Shown here piece by piece: positions 26,221 to 35,407 of a stretch of 64,000 bases of DNA. Under the pieces are notes generated by a model. The model was not told the DNA's origin. It ran no database searches and saw only the letters and a program-made list of their open reading frames with translations. A program made the position numbers and the translations under genes. Origin of the DNA: Enterococcus quebecensis (lineage in GTDB: Bacteria; Bacillota; Bacilli; Lactobacillales; Enterococcaceae); the NCBI RefSeq assembly GCF_001730365.1, contig NZ_MIKB01000001.1, forward strand, positions 124,001-188,000. The letters are read 5' to 3'. The stretch's first letter is position 1. Each line of letters opens with the position of its first letter.

Positions 26221-27585
26221 ATGAAAAAAAATAAATTGACTATCAAAATAAAAAAACGTTTATCAGCTGTTCAAGTTTTAGCTTTAGGTTTTATCGTCTT
26301 AATTTTTATCGGCGGATCGTTGTTAACTCTACCCTTCTTTTCACGAAGTGGTACAGCAACCCCTTTTATAGATGCCTTATTTACAGCTGTTTCTGCTGTT
26401 TGTGTTACTGGCTTAACTACACTAAACACTGCTCTACATTGGAATGCATACGGTCAATTAGTTATCATGCTTCTCATTGAACTAGGTGGCTTAGGTTTTA
26501 TGACAATGCCAGTACTTTTATACTTTATCCTTCGCAAAAAGATTACACTTAGTACCCGCATTTTATTACGAGAAGCTCTTAATCTAGATGATATGTCAGG
26601 AGCCTTTCGACTAATGATGTATGTCGTTAAATTGGCAACAGTTATTCAATTAGTTGGAGCATTATTACTTTCATTCGAATTTGTACCTGAATTTGGCTGG
26701 AAGAAAGGTCTTTTCTTTGGTATTTTCCATTCTATATCTAGTTTTTGTAATGCTGGCTTTGATTTACTAGGAGACAGTTTGACTCCTTATCAGACAAATC
26801 CTTTCATTTTGTTAGTTGTGGGTGCTTTAATTATTTCTGGTGGTCTTGGTTTTATCGTTTGGCAAGATTTACTTCTTTATAAGAAAAGACGTAAGTTTTC
26901 TTTGCATACTAAAATCGCCCTTATTACAACTCTTTCTTTATTGATTGGCGGATTCATTATTTTTTTCGTCACAGAACACAACGCAAGCGATTTAACTACT
27001 GGTACTAATTTTTTTGATCGTTTAGCGAATACTTTCTTCATGTCTGTAACGCCGAGAACGGCAGGCTATTACTCTATCGACTACTTGCAGATGACAAATG
27101 CGGGTTTAATTACAACTATGTTTTTAATGTATATCGGCGGAACTTCTGGTTCTACAGCAGGTGGTCTAAAAACGACAACTTTTGCTGTATTAGTGATTCA
27201 AATTGTTTCAATCTTTAAAGGTCGTACTCGTGCTGAATTCCAAGGACGTACGATTCGCAATAGCACTGTCTTTCGTGCTTTAACCTTATTCTTTATCACA
27301 TTGACGTTATGTGTACTTTCCATCATGCTTTTGACGATTACTGAAAACATCCCAGAATCCTCTGGCATAGAATATGTAGCATTTGAAGTATTTTCTGCAT
27401 TCGGTACAGTTGGTCTGACTATGGGACTAACACCTGATCTGACAAATATAGGAAAAATAATTATCATGCTGTTAATGTATATTGGTCGTGTTGGCATCTA
27501 TACTGTTGGTTTTTCACTACTAACGAAAGGTCAAAAACAACAAGCAAAATTTAAATACCCTGATGAAAGTGTAATGATTGGATAA
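26221..27585 (+). CDS. ktrB: Ktr potassium transporter subunit KtrB
   Basis: This 454-aa protein is a TrkH/KtrB-type K+ channel-like transporter. Four pore-loop filter glycines are visible in VCVTGL, SFCNAGFD, GSTAGGLK and FSAFGTVGLT, each after a pore helix. Around eight membrane helices span 20-440. KtrB normally needs the cytosolic RCK protein KtrA for gating; no ktrA lies in the window. GAGGA precedes the ATG. The gene is divergent from treB and ends in a strong terminator. Confidence 0.92.
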   Translation: MKKNKLTIKIKKRLSAVQVLALGFIVLIFIGGSLLTLPFFSRSGTATPFIDALFTAVSAVCVTGLTTLNTALHWNAYGQLVIMLLIELGGLGFMTMPVLLYFILRKKITLSTRILLREALNLDDMSGAFRLMMYVVKLATVIQLVGALLLSFEFVPEFGWKKGLFFGIFHSISSFCNAGFDLLGDSLTPYQTNPFILLVVGALIISGGLGFIVWQDLLLYKKRRKFSLHTKIALITTLSLLIGGFIIFFVTEHNASDLTTGTNFFDRLANTFFMSVTPRTAGYYSIDYLQMTNAGLITTMFLMYIGGTSGSTAGGLKTTTFAVLVIQIVSIFKGRTRAEFQGRTIRNSTVFRALTLFFITLTLCVLSIMLLTITENIPESSGIEYVAFEVFSAFGTVGLTMGLTPDLTNIGKIIIMLLMYIGRVGIYTVGFSLLTKGQKQQAKFKYPDESVMIG

Positions 27586-27586
27586 G

Positions 27587-27628
27587 AAAAAGAAGCTTAT
27601 GAATTTATATCCCATAAGCTTCTTTTTT
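27587..27628 (+). terminator. Terminator of ktrB
   Basis: AAAAAGAAGCTTATG pairs with CATAAGCTTCTTTTT, followed by more T. Confidence 0.85.
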
Positions 27629-27666
27629 ATTTTTATCTTTTTTTAATTATGGATCAATAAAAGAAC

Positions 27667-27753
27667 AAAAAATCCCACCCTCTAATGAAGGTGGGAAAAG
27701 GAGTTTTACTCTAAAGAGTAAAATGAAAAAATAAAAAGGGTTGTTGTTGGTAT
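27667..27753 (-). ncRNA. Candidate small RNA, copy 1 of a tandem pair
   Basis: A self-contained unit of about 87 nt on the minus strand. The promoter TTGATA-N17-TATTAT lies at 27760-27788. The predicted RNA starts near 27753, is rich in CAACAACAACCC, forms the hairpin TTTTACTCT/AGAGTAAAA (27704-27723), exposes CTCCTTTT (27696-27703) and ends in the terminator CCCACC/GGTGGG followed by T6. No ATG or ribosome site lies inside. The body is nearly identical to the unit at 27932-28020. CTCCTTTT is complementary to Shine-Dalgarno sequences, which suggests translational control by base pairing. Confidence 0.62.
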
Positions 27754-27759
27754 GAATTT

Positions 27760-27788
27760 ATAATACTATTTTTTTAAATATTTATCAA
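27760..27788 (-). promoter_or_regulatory. Promoter of small RNA copy 1
   Basis: TTGATA (27783-27788) and TATTAT (27760-27765) on the minus strand, exactly 17 nt apart. Confidence 0.65.
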
Positions 27789-27931
27789 CTAATATCCCTT
27801 CAAAAACAATTATTATTTCAAAAAAAAGAAATCAATTTGTTTTTCGTCAATAAAATAAAGGATTATATAGAAGAAGTATTAGCAAATAATTTATTAAATT
27901 TGAATTTATGCTGATACATCAAATACATAAC

Positions 27932-28020
27932 AAAAAAATCCCACCCTCTAATGAAGGTGGGAAAAGGAGTTTTACTCTAAAAGAGTAAAATGAAAAAATA
28001 AAAAGGGTTGTTGTTGGTAT
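27932..28020 (-). ncRNA. Candidate small RNA, copy 2 of a tandem pair
   Basis: This unit repeats the copy at 27667-27753 with only two single-base length differences across about 88 nt. It has its own promoter (TTGATA-N17-TATTAT, 28027-28055), the same internal hairpin, the same exposed CTCCTTTT and the same terminator ending in T7. The DNA between the copies is unrelated, so the RNA body and promoter boxes are what is conserved. That is the pattern of multicopy regulatory RNAs such as streptococcal csRNAs, though I see no sequence identity to those. Confidence 0.62.
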
Positions 28021-28026
28021 GTTTGT

Positions 28027-28055
28027 ATAATAACTTCTAATTGAAAAAATATCAA
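28027..28055 (-). promoter_or_regulatory. Promoter of small RNA copy 2
   Basis: TTGATA (28050-28055) and TATTAT (28027-28032) on the minus strand, 17 nt apart, same boxes as copy 1. Confidence 0.65.
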
Positions 28056-28324
28056 CAGATACGCTTTATTAAAATAAATAAATTTAGATGTACATTTTTA
28101 ACTGCAGAAAAAATCTGAAACAAACTTTTTTCAAATAAGTGACTCACATCTTTCCGAACTTTATATTACTTCTAGTTAAAAAAACAAATAATAAGAGTCA
28201 TTTTATAAAATAATTCCTGTGTTTTCCAGTATGTTTCGGACTTTTACGTCCATCTAAAGATTCTGCTGAATATGTTTACCGACTATCATTCTTCTACCCA
28301 TAAGCAATAGCTTTTTTGAGCAAC

Positions 28325-28352
28325 AAAAAAAGATCCGATAAAATCGAATCTT
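28325..28352 (-). terminator. Terminator of the cold-shock gene
   Basis: AAGATTCGAT pairs with ATCGGATCTT (one G-U), followed by T7 on the minus strand. Confidence 0.82.
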
Positions 28353-28367
28353 ATAAATAATCTTAAA

Positions 28368-28568
28368 TTAGTTTTTTACAATATTTACTGCTTGTGGTCC
28401 ACGTTGACCTTCTTCGATATCAAATGATACGCTTTGGCCTTCGTCTAAAGATTTGAATCCGTCACCTTGGATTGCTGAAAAATGAGCAAACAAGTCTGTT
28501 CCGTTATCTTGAGTAATAAAACCAAAACCTTTATCTGCGTTAAACCATTTCACTGTACCTGTATTCAT
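28368..28568 (-). CDS. csp: Cold-shock protein, CspA family
   Basis: This 66-aa single cold-shock domain binds single-stranded RNA and DNA and acts as an RNA chaperone. RNP1 is KGFGFI (residues 13-18) and RNP2 is LFAHFS (26-31). AGGAGG lies 9 nt before the ATG, directly after a GTGCT/AGCAC hairpin. A TATAAT at 28684-28689 implies a 5' leader of about 108 nt, typical of cold-shock mRNAs that fold differently at low temperature. A terminator follows the stop. Confidence 0.96.
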   Translation of the reverse strand: MNTGTVKWFNADKGFGFITQDNGTDLFAHFSAIQGDGFKSLDEGQSVSFDIEEGQRGPQAVNIVKN

Positions 28569-28683
28569 AAATGTGTTCCTCCTAGTGCTTTTAGCACGAT
28601 TAATTTTTGCAATACCTTTGTGATAAAAAAAAGAGGAATTAAAACACCCTTACGAATGAAATGACCTATTAATTTAAATTACA

Positions 28684-28689
28684 ATTATA
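28684..28689 (-). promoter_or_regulatory. -10 of the cold-shock gene
   Basis: TATAAT on the minus strand, with a second TATAAT 20 nt further upstream; no clear -35. It implies a long 5' leader. Confidence 0.45.
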
Positions 28690-28782
28690 CTACAAATGTT
28701 ATTATACGACCTTATTAACCAAAAGTACATATATATTTCCTATTATGAGAAAACACTCATTTTTATATTTAAAAACTGCAGA

Positions 28783-28848
28783 ATAAAATCCCATCTCTGC
28801 TGAGATGGGATAAGGATAGTTATTTGTTAAGGTATTGATTTTTCAGAC
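28783..28848 (-). ncRNA. Possible third small RNA
   Basis: On the minus strand a promoter TTGCAT-N17-TACACT (28855-28883) is followed by about 66 nt ending in a 10-bp terminator stem, ATCCCATCTC / GAGATGGGAT, and TTTTATT. Like the pair at 27.7-28.0 kb it has a pyrimidine stretch (CTATCCTTATCCC) just before and into the terminator, and no ORF. Sequence similarity to that pair is limited to this design, and the T run is interrupted. Confidence 0.4.
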
Positions 28849-29078
28849 TTACTAAGTGTACTATATAAACTTCTTTCATGCAATCATATATTATTCAACT
28901 TATTAAATTAACTACTCTTCTTTTATATCTCTTCCTATAATCTAAAACAATCGTTATCAGTATAAAGATCTGTTCTCCTGAATACTATCCATGTCTCACT
29001 AATGATTTTATCTTTAAACGTATCAAGTAACACAGACCTATAAAGACTTAATATTACTTTTATAGAAAAAACCCAATA

Positions 29079-30053
29079 CTAATTTATTTTATTATACGCA
29101 TCAATCAACGCTGAATATGCATTTGATATTTCCTTCGTAGAATCGGTCAATGATTCTTCATCTTCAAAACTTGCAGAAAGTGTATTTGATAAACTTTTAA
29201 ACTCTGATGCTTTATCTATAAAATTGTCAATATCGAAAGTTGAACTTGAAGAAAACCCTTCTTTTGCTATAGCGTTTGAATCTTTAGGAACTGCTTTAAG
29301 TTCATCTAATGCTTTAGAAATTTTAATGTTTACTTCAGCATATTCCTCAGGTATCAAATTTATCGTTCCATCCTCAGTTATACTGTCATTAACCAGATTT
29401 CTAGTTTCTTTTGCTACATCAATAAATTGTAGCATTCCTAATGAAATTTTATTTCCCTCTTTTTCATGCGATTTCCGTTCTTTTTTCTCTGTTTCACTCA
29501 TTAAAGCTTGCATGTTATCGTGGAATTTTTTAAGTAGTTTATCTGCTTGTTTATAAACCGATAATAATTTTGTATTTAACTCTTTTCCTTTTTCATCATG
29601 ATCATTCAAGAAATCTTTTTCATTATAATAGCTCTCAATTTCTTCTAAAATTGACATTTCTTTTTTTAGAACCGTTAGTAATGCTTCTACATCCTTATCA
29701 ACATCCATTTTCGGTTTAGTAGAGATTGCTTTATCAGCTTCTTCAATCGCCCGTTGTACTGAACTAGTATCCCCTATAAATCCAAGTGCATTTTTATCGT
29801 CTGTTGGTGCAAAGTTACCAGCTTCATCTATATGATACTCAGCATAAGAACTTTCTATGGTTGTTAATTCATCTGATAGCACATTGAATAAGTCAACATA
29901 TGCATTATACTTATCTCCTTCATCCATTTTTGAAGAATTAGAACCATAATTATCAATACTCTCTTTAGCCTTTTTCACTGTACCACACCCAGTCATAATA
30001 ACTACCATACTGAATACTGACATTATCATAAACACTTTACTTTTATTTCTCAT
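29079..30053 (-). CDS. Lipoprotein, DUF3829-like
   Basis: The 324-aa protein has a lipoprotein signal peptide with lipobox MTGC at residues 20-23. After a short Ser/Asn linker comes a long helical region (about 45-320), beginning KYNAYVDLFNVLSDEL, of the type seen in DUF3829 lipoproteins. It should be attached to the outer face of the membrane. The function is unknown. It is rich in Lys, Glu and Asp with coiled-coil character around 120-200. The ribosome site (GGGG or GGAG) before the ATG is not ideally spaced. Confidence 0.72.
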   Translation of the reverse strand: MRNKSKVFMIMSVFSMVVIMTGCGTVKKAKESIDNYGSNSSKMDEGDKYNAYVDLFNVLSDELTTIESSYAEYHIDEAGNFAPTDDKNALGFIGDTSSVQRAIEEADKAISTKPKMDVDKDVEALLTVLKKEMSILEEIESYYNEKDFLNDHDEKGKELNTKLLSVYKQADKLLKKFHDNMQALMSETEKKERKSHEKEGNKISLGMLQFIDVAKETRNLVNDSITEDGTINLIPEEYAEVNIKISKALDELKAVPKDSNAIAKEGFSSSSTFDIDNFIDKASEFKSLSNTLSASFEDEESLTDSTKEISNAYSALIDAYNKIN

Positions 30054-30179
30054 TTACTCCAATTCCCCTATTTTATTATTTATTAAAGAATTCGCCTGAC
30101 ACATTCATTGACTATACAATTATGTTAAATACTCTACTTTTAACTCACTATATATATTATTTTTCCCCTGTGCCACTGC

Positions 30180-30683
30180 CTATCTCTTCGTATAATAAAT
30201 ACGGTCCAAAGCTATTGTTGTTAGTAAGAAAGCTTTATGGTCATGAGCATCATCAATCTCGATATGGTACTCATCTCCACCTAAAGTCAATTTTCGTTTA
30301 TCAATATCACAAATAATTTTATCCTGCAACGTAAACTGGTGGCTTCCTGTCATTCCATAACCTAATTTAACCTCTCCTATAGGTGAATCAATAGTAAATT
30401 TATAAGAGAAAATATTCAAAGAACGAGCCATAGAAAATACGGTCTTGCCATCAACTAAGATATGATATTTTTTGAAATTATATCTTAGAAACGATCCAAT
30501 AATACTTAAAATATTTACTTTTGTTTCACACTTTGCCAAGCTTTGACCATTTAAGTCAGTAATTTCAAATTTTTCTCTTCCTAGAAAACTCCCTTTAACT
30601 TTGTATAATTGATTTCCTGATACATCTAAGATTTCATAAGTAGGTTTTAAAGCAACTAACTTTTGTTTGATAATATATTTCAT
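30180..30683 (-). CDS. LURP-one-related (tubby-like) protein
   Basis: This 167-aa protein fits the LURP-one-related/YxjI family, which folds like the Tubby C-terminal domain. Repeated strand motifs such as YEILDVSGNQLYKVKGS and FEITDLNGQSLAKCE are visible, with a short hydrophobic segment near IIGSFLRY. Tubby-like folds bind phosphoinositides or membranes in eukaryotes; the bacterial role is not known. AAGGAG precedes the ATG. It lies between two lipoprotein genes on the same strand. Confidence 0.75.
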   Translation of the reverse strand: MKYIIKQKLVALKPTYEILDVSGNQLYKVKGSFLGREKFEITDLNGQSLAKCETKVNILSIIGSFLRYNFKKYHILVDGKTVFSMARSLNIFSYKFTIDSPIGEVKLGYGMTGSHQFTLQDKIICDIDKRKLTLGGDEYHIEIDDAHDHKAFLLTTIALDRIYYTKR

Positions 30684-30785
30684 ATATAATTCTCCTTTTT
30701 TTGTTCTTCTATCTCTTGTTACTTAGATCACTTTATACTAAATCAAAATGATCTTATCCAAAACAACACAATAGTAAGGGGTTAT

Positions 30786-31697
30786 TTATTTTGCTCCTGG
30801 TACTGATAGCTCTAGTGTATTTAACAAGTTATACTCATCGTCAAAAACATCCAAATAAACCTTTTCCTCTAAATCCAATAGTTTGAATGCTTCGTAATAT
30901 AGCATTTCTTCACCTGGCTCTAACGTATCTCTATTAATCGCCTTAGAATCAAGTTGATTATTATTCACATTTAAAATTGTAGTTTCCAATCGTTTTTTCT
31001 TTTGACTGAAATAAAAATAATTCTTCAGCGGTGATACCGATCGATACCCTTTTTTATTCTTAAAATTGTAATAAACAACTAAGCTAGGATCTTCAAACGC
31101 ATCCTGCAACAAATCAATAGCTGTAATTTCCACTTTATACTGATTCGTTTCGATCACTTTATCAGAAGAAACACTTTCATTTTTAACATTTACCACTTCT
31201 AAAGCGCTTGCTTTCATATCTAATAAATCAAGTCGTTCATTGTTATAACTAGTATAGAGATAACCAATTGGAGTTCCTTCAATTCGGAGGATATCATCAT
31301 TTTTAGGCCAATTTTTTTTTTTAATATCGGAAAGATTTAAATAAATCGGAGTATTTTTATTTCTCATTAATAGTACTGATACGTACCATTCACCGTTTAA
31401 CGAGTCGTCTTTTGACTTCACTTGTTTTGGCTCGCCTTCTACTTGAGCAACAAATGATATTTTTTGCTTAAACTGATCGGAATACTTAAGCATCTTTGGT
31501 GAATTAGCATTGCTAGCTAAATCATCATATAGCTTCTCTTTTTCTTTTAATGATCGCATAGCACTGTCGGAATTCACTTTTTTTTCTGTATGACTCGTTT
31601 CAGGTACGTTTTTTTTTACATTACTAAATGCTGAACAAGCAGCAAGCACACCAACACCCGTCAAAAGAAACAAAGCTAACAACCGCTTCCTTTTCAA
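30786..31697 (-). CDS. Lipoprotein with DUF5067-like domain
   Basis: The 303-aa product has a signal peptide with lipobox LAAC (about residues 18-21), a central OB-like region (about 75-175) and a C-terminal immunoglobulin-like DUF5067-type domain (about 180-300). The TTG at 31697 is preceded by AAGGAGAGG and is the better start; an ATG 24 codons upstream has no ribosome site and would spoil the signal peptide. The gene is divergent from the BlaI/M56 pair and its promoter overlaps BlaI-type operators, so that pair probably controls it. Confidence 0.75.
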   Translation of the reverse strand: MKRKRLLALFLLTGVGVLAACSAFSNVKKNVPETSHTEKKVNSDSAMRSLKEKEKLYDDLASNANSPKMLKYSDQFKQKISFVAQVEGEPKQVKSKDDSLNGEWYVSVLLMRNKNTPIYLNLSDIKKKNWPKNDDILRIEGTPIGYLYTSYNNERLDLLDMKASALEVVNVKNESVSSDKVIETNQYKVEITAIDLLQDAFEDPSLVVYYNFKNKKGYRSVSPLKNYFYFSQKKKRLETTILNVNNNQLDSKAINRDTLEPGEEMLYYEAFKLLDLEEKVYLDVFDDEYNLLNTLELSVPGAK

Positions 31698-31778
31698 ATC
31701 GCCTCTCCTTTTCTTTTTAGTTTTGATATAGATAGCTTGAGTTCTAGAATTTATTGAAAGTACTTTCACAGTTTATAC

Positions 31779-31838
31779 CTACATCGTGTAGTTATAATAT
31801 CATGTACTTTTCTATTTTGTCAACAGTCGTGTTATAAT
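31779..31838. promoter_or_regulatory. Divergent promoters with two BlaI-type dyads
   Basis: For the lipoprotein (minus strand): TTGACA (31818-31823), 18 nt, TATTAT (31794-31799), then dyad CTACATCGTGTAG (31779-31791) at the start site. For the repressor gene (plus strand): TATAAT (31833-31838) preceded by AACAGTCGTGTT (31822-31833), which also overlaps the lipoprotein -35. TACA...TGTA dyads are the usual targets of the BlaI/MecI/CopY family. Confidence 0.6.
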
Positions 31839-31931
31839 TGGATTGTTGCTTCTATTCGATAACGAAATAATACTCAAAAAAAGACTTGATTCATTGAAAA
31901 TGTTTTTATTATTCACAAAAGGAGGAGCTTT

Positions 31932-32306
31932 ATGACACCAAAAATATCTGACTCAGAATTGGAAATATTGCGAGTGATTTGGTCTAACGATGGTCGTATG
32001 ATGTTTTCTGAGATTGTTGAAGAACTGCATGCAAAAGAGTTCACATGGAAAAATAATACTATCTTGACCTTCCTTGCTCGTTTAACTGAAAAAAATATTT
32101 TAGATGTTCAAAAAAAAGGCCGAAGAAATGAGTACATTGCACTTTTAACCGAAAAGGACTATGTAGGGCAAGAAACGAAAGATTTTGTTGGGAAAATGTA
32201 TGAGGGGGAAGTTAAAGGCTTGATTGCCACATTAGTTGAAAATAAATTGATTTCCAACAAAGAAATTGAAGAGTTGAAAGAATACTGGGAAAAAAATAAG
32301 GAATGA
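31932..32306 (+). CDS. BlaI/MecI/CopY-family repressor
   Basis: The 124-aa protein has the family's winged helix-turn-helix (residues about 5-75; ISDSELEILRVIW at the start, TWKNNTILTFLARLTEKN as recognition helix and YLxALLT-like wing) and a short helical dimerisation tail. BlaI/MecI repressors are cleaved when a partner M56 protease senses its signal. AAAGGAGGAG precedes the ATG. Its stop overlaps the start of the M56 gene by 4 nt, so the two form a coupled sensor-repressor unit. Confidence 0.9.
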   Translation: MTPKISDSELEILRVIWSNDGRMMFSEIVEELHAKEFTWKNNTILTFLARLTEKNILDVQKKGRRNEYIALLTEKDYVGQETKDFVGKMYEGEVKGLIATLVENKLISNKEIEELKEYWEKNKE

Positions 32307-33409
32307 TAATCGAAAAAACATTGAACTTACTTATTTCCCTCAGTATTTCAGGTTCAATTTTATTTGGTATTTGGTTAATAGGTAGACACTTCTTGAAAAA
32401 AAGGGGCGCTAGACGGTTTCAATACTATCTACTATTGCTTGTTCTACTCCGTTTTATTTTTCCGTTCTCTCCAAACAAAAGTATTTTGGGTACGATATTC
32501 TCCTCTATTGAATCATCTCCGTTTTACGAAATAATTTATGGCTCAAAGGAAGTAAGAAATCCTTCTGTTATTATTGGAGATAATGTCATTTTTAAGGACA
32601 ATATCATTATGGGCAGCAAAGATACTCCTTTTGCACCTTATATTGTATATATATGGTTAGCCATTGCCGTTTGCTTGATTGTCCAAAAAATCACCAAATA
32701 CCAAAGTTTTGCTAAGTATATCAAAGCAGATTGGCAGTCCGTAGATAATCCAGATGTTCTTGATCTTTTAAGTGAGATTTGTGAGGATAAAAAAATTACA
32801 ACGCCTATTGATATATATACGACACCGCTTGTCTCATCACCTTTGTTATTAGGTGTGAGAAAAAACTATATCGTTTTACCACATGAAAATATGACTCAAG
32901 AGCAACTTTACAGCATTTTGTCACACGAAATTACACATTATCAAAATAAAGACATTCTCTATAAGTGGTTCATGCAATTCATTGTCTGTATTCATTGGTT
33001 TAATCCTGTTGTTTATTTTATTGAAAAAACGATGAATCGGGAATGTGAATACGCATGTGATGAAGCAACAACTCGTTACTTTTCTAAAGAAGAATGCTAT
33101 AACTATGGCACCACATTGATTGAGATGACTAACAATCCAGGAACGTATAATGAAAAAGTTGCCTCCGTCACTCTTTATGAAAATACGAAAGAAATTAAAA
33201 ATCGTTTAGACGCGATTATAACTTCTCAAACACACACACAACCCAAACGATCAACTGCTCTTTTATCCATCACTGTACTTATGTTTAGTGCGATTATTTT
33301 AGGAGCATACACTCCCACACCTTCAAAAGGAACACCTGATCAAAATAAACTGAATGAATCAATAACGAATACCTCTGACAGTAAACCTTTAGGTAGACCT
33401 TTTTCTTAG
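32303..33409 (+). CDS. M56-family membrane metallopeptidase (BlaR1/MecR1-like, no sensor domain)
   Basis: The 368-aa protein has membrane helices near residues 8-28, 38-58, 112-130 and 313-333. The gluzincin motif SHEITHYQNKD carries HExxH near residues 211-215, with a downstream Glu in MNRECEYACDE. It is like the protease half of BlaR1/MecR1, but the C-terminal penicillin-sensor domain is replaced by about 35 residues after the last helix. The signal is therefore unknown. By family logic it inactivates the BlaI-type repressor encoded just before it. Confidence 0.85.
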   Translation: MIIEKTLNLLISLSISGSILFGIWLIGRHFLKKRGARRFQYYLLLLVLLRFIFPFSPNKSILGTIFSSIESSPFYEIIYGSKEVRNPSVIIGDNVIFKDNIIMGSKDTPFAPYIVYIWLAIAVCLIVQKITKYQSFAKYIKADWQSVDNPDVLDLLSEICEDKKITTPIDIYTTPLVSSPLLLGVRKNYIVLPHENMTQEQLYSILSHEITHYQNKDILYKWFMQFIVCIHWFNPVVYFIEKTMNRECEYACDEATTRYFSKEECYNYGTTLIEMTNNPGTYNEKVASVTLYENTKEIKNRLDAIITSQTHTQPKRSTALLSITVLMFSAIILGAYTPTPSKGTPDQNKLNESITNTSDSKPLGRPFS

Positions 33410-33445
33410 AGGCTCTTATGTGATTTGATTTATTCAAAAGAAATT

Positions 33446-33503
33446 AAAATAACACGATCTACATCTAGTCTGTCAAAAGCCTAGATGTAGATCGTGTTAT
33501 TTT
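33446..33503. terminator. Bidirectional terminator between M56 gene and lepA
   Basis: A 23-bp perfect stem (arm begins AAAATAACACGATCTAC), with T on both outer sides. Confidence 0.88.
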
Positions 33504-33571
33504 TTCTTGAATAATTTAGTTGGTACATCTCATGAAAAAGAATATGTTTTAAAATTCATTTCCATGTATTG

Positions 33572-35407
33572 CTATTTCTTCGGTTCATCCTCATCCATTT
33601 TCAGAACTGCCATGAAGGCTTCTTGTGGAACTTCCACAGAACCGACTTGTTTCATCCGTTTCTTACCATCTTTTTGTTTCTCTAATAACTTACGTTTACG
33701 TGAGATATCTCCACCGTAACATTTAGCTAAAACGTTTTTGCGCAAGGCTTTAATAGTAGAACGTGCAGTAATTTTTTGTCCAATTGCAGCTTGAATAGGC
33801 ACTTCAAATTGTTGTCGAGGAATTAATTTTTTCAATTTCTCAACAATCACTTTTCCACGTTCAAAAGCAAAGTCTTTATGCACAATAAAGCTTAATGCGT
33901 CCACTTTTTCTGAGTTCAATAGAATATCCATCTTAGATAAGTTACTCTTACGATAGCCAATCATTTCATAATCTAATGAGGCATACCCCTTTGTACCAGA
34001 TTTCAAGCGATCAAAGAAGTCGTAAACGATCTCTGATAAAGGCATATCGTAAATAACATTTACTCGATACTCATCTAAGTAATCCATTGTGACAAATTCG
34101 CCACGTTTTCGTTGAGAGATTTCCATAACAGCTCCAACATATTCATTTGGAACCATGATTGTTGCTTTAACATAAGGTTCTTCCACAAAATCAACGGTGC
34201 TTTGATCTGGAAATTCTGCTGGATTATCAACAACGATTTTTGTACCATCTGTTTTAGTTACATGGTAAATTACTGATGGAGCTGTTGTGATCAAATCAAG
34301 ATTAAATTCACGCTCCAAACGTTCTTGGATAACATCCATATGCAATAATCCTAAGAAGCCACAACGATAACCGAATCCTAAAGCTTGAGATGATTCTGCT
34401 TCAAATTGCAATGCCGCATCATTTAACTGTAATTTTTCCAAAGCTTCACGTAATTCAACATAACGGGAATTATCGATTGGATACAATCCACAATAAACCA
34501 TTGGATTCATTTTGCGATATCCTGCCAAAGCTTCTTTTGCAGGATTATTTGCTAACGTTACAGTATCTCCTACTTGGGTATCACGAACTGTTTTGATTGC
34601 TGCAGTAATGTAGCCAACATCACCAACCATCAAGAAATCTCGACTGATTGGTTTTGGTGAAAAGATACCAACATCTGTTACTTCAAATGTTTTATTGTTA
34701 TTCATCATCATGATTTTATCGCCAGGTTTAACAACGCCATCCATGATTCGGACATTTAAAATAACCCCACGATAGCTGTCATACACTGAATCAAAAATCA
34801 ACGCTTTTAAGGGTGCTTCTAGATCACCTGTAGGAGCTGGAACCAACTCTACGATTTGTTCTAGAATATCCTCAATTCCAATACCTGCTTTGGCACTTGC
34901 TAATACAGCCTCACTAGCGTCAATACCTATCACATCTTCGATTTCTGTACGTACTCTTTCTGGATCTGCTGCTGGTAAATCAATTTTATTAATGACTGGA
35001 ATAATTTCCAAATCATTGTCTAATGCTAAATAAACATTCGCTAATGTTTGAGCTTCTATTCCTTGGGCTGCATCCACCACTAAGATGGCACCCTCACATG
35101 CTGCTAAACTTCTTGACACTTCATACGTAAAATCCACATGTCCTGGTGTATCGATTAAATGGAAAATATACTCATCACCATCTTTAGCAGTATAGCTTAA
35201 TTCAACAGCATTCAATTTAATTGTTATTCCACGTTCACGTTCCAAATCCATCGCATCAAGTAATTGATCTTGCATTTCACGATCTGAAACAGTTTCCGTT
35301 TTTTGTAAAATTCGGTCAGCAAGGGTAGATTTCCCATGGTCAATATGAGCAATAATGGAAAAATTACGAATTTTTTCTTGTCGTTGCTTCATTTCATTTA
35401 GATTCAT
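33572..35407 (-). CDS. lepA: Elongation factor 4 (LepA)
   Basis: LepA (611 aa) is a ribosome-binding GTPase that affects translocation and initiation under stress. The G1 motif AHIDHGKST lies near residues 20-28, G3 DTPGHVDF near 86-93 and G4 NKID near 140. EF-G-like domains II, III and V follow, and the unique C-terminal domain ends with [18 protein letters not shown]. Length is standard. A TATAAT with TGC before it lies at 35512-35517 on the minus strand, about 100 nt upstream. Confidence 0.97.
   Translation of the reverse strand: MNLNEMKQRQEKIRNFSIIAHIDHGKSTLADRILQKTETVSDREMQDQLLDAMDLERERGITIKLNAVELSYTAKDGDEYIFHLIDTPGHVDFTYEVSRSLAACEGAILVVDAAQGIEAQTLANVYLALDNDLEIIPVINKIDLPAADPERVRTEIEDVIGIDASEAVLASAKAGIGIEDILEQIVELVPAPTGDLEAPLKALIFDSVYDSYRGVILNVRIMDGVVKPGDKIMMMNNNKTFEVTDVGIFSPKPISRDFLMVGDVGYITAAIKTVRDTQVGDTVTLANNPAKEALAGYRKMNPMVYCGLYPIDNSRYVELREALEKLQLNDAALQFEAESSQALGFGYRCGFLGLLHMDVIQERLEREFNLDLITTAPSVIYHVTKTDGTKIVVDNPAEFPDQSTVDFVEEPYVKATIMVPNEYVGAVMEISQRKRGEFVTMDYLDEYRVNVIYDMPLSEIVYDFFDRLKSGTKGYASLDYEMIGYRKSNLSKMDILLNSEKVDALSFIVHKDFAFERGKVIVEKLKKLIPRQQFEVPIQAAIGQKITARSTIKALRKNVLAKCYGGDISRKRKLLEKQKDGKKRMKQVGSVEVPQEAFMAVLKMDEDEPKK

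Noticed and set aside
27667-28055. The two repeats as a CRISPR array or insertion-sequence ends
   Set aside because: Only two long (~88 bp) direct copies with a 177-bp unrelated gap, each with its own promoter and terminator; no short regular spacers, no transposase, no terminal inverted repeats.
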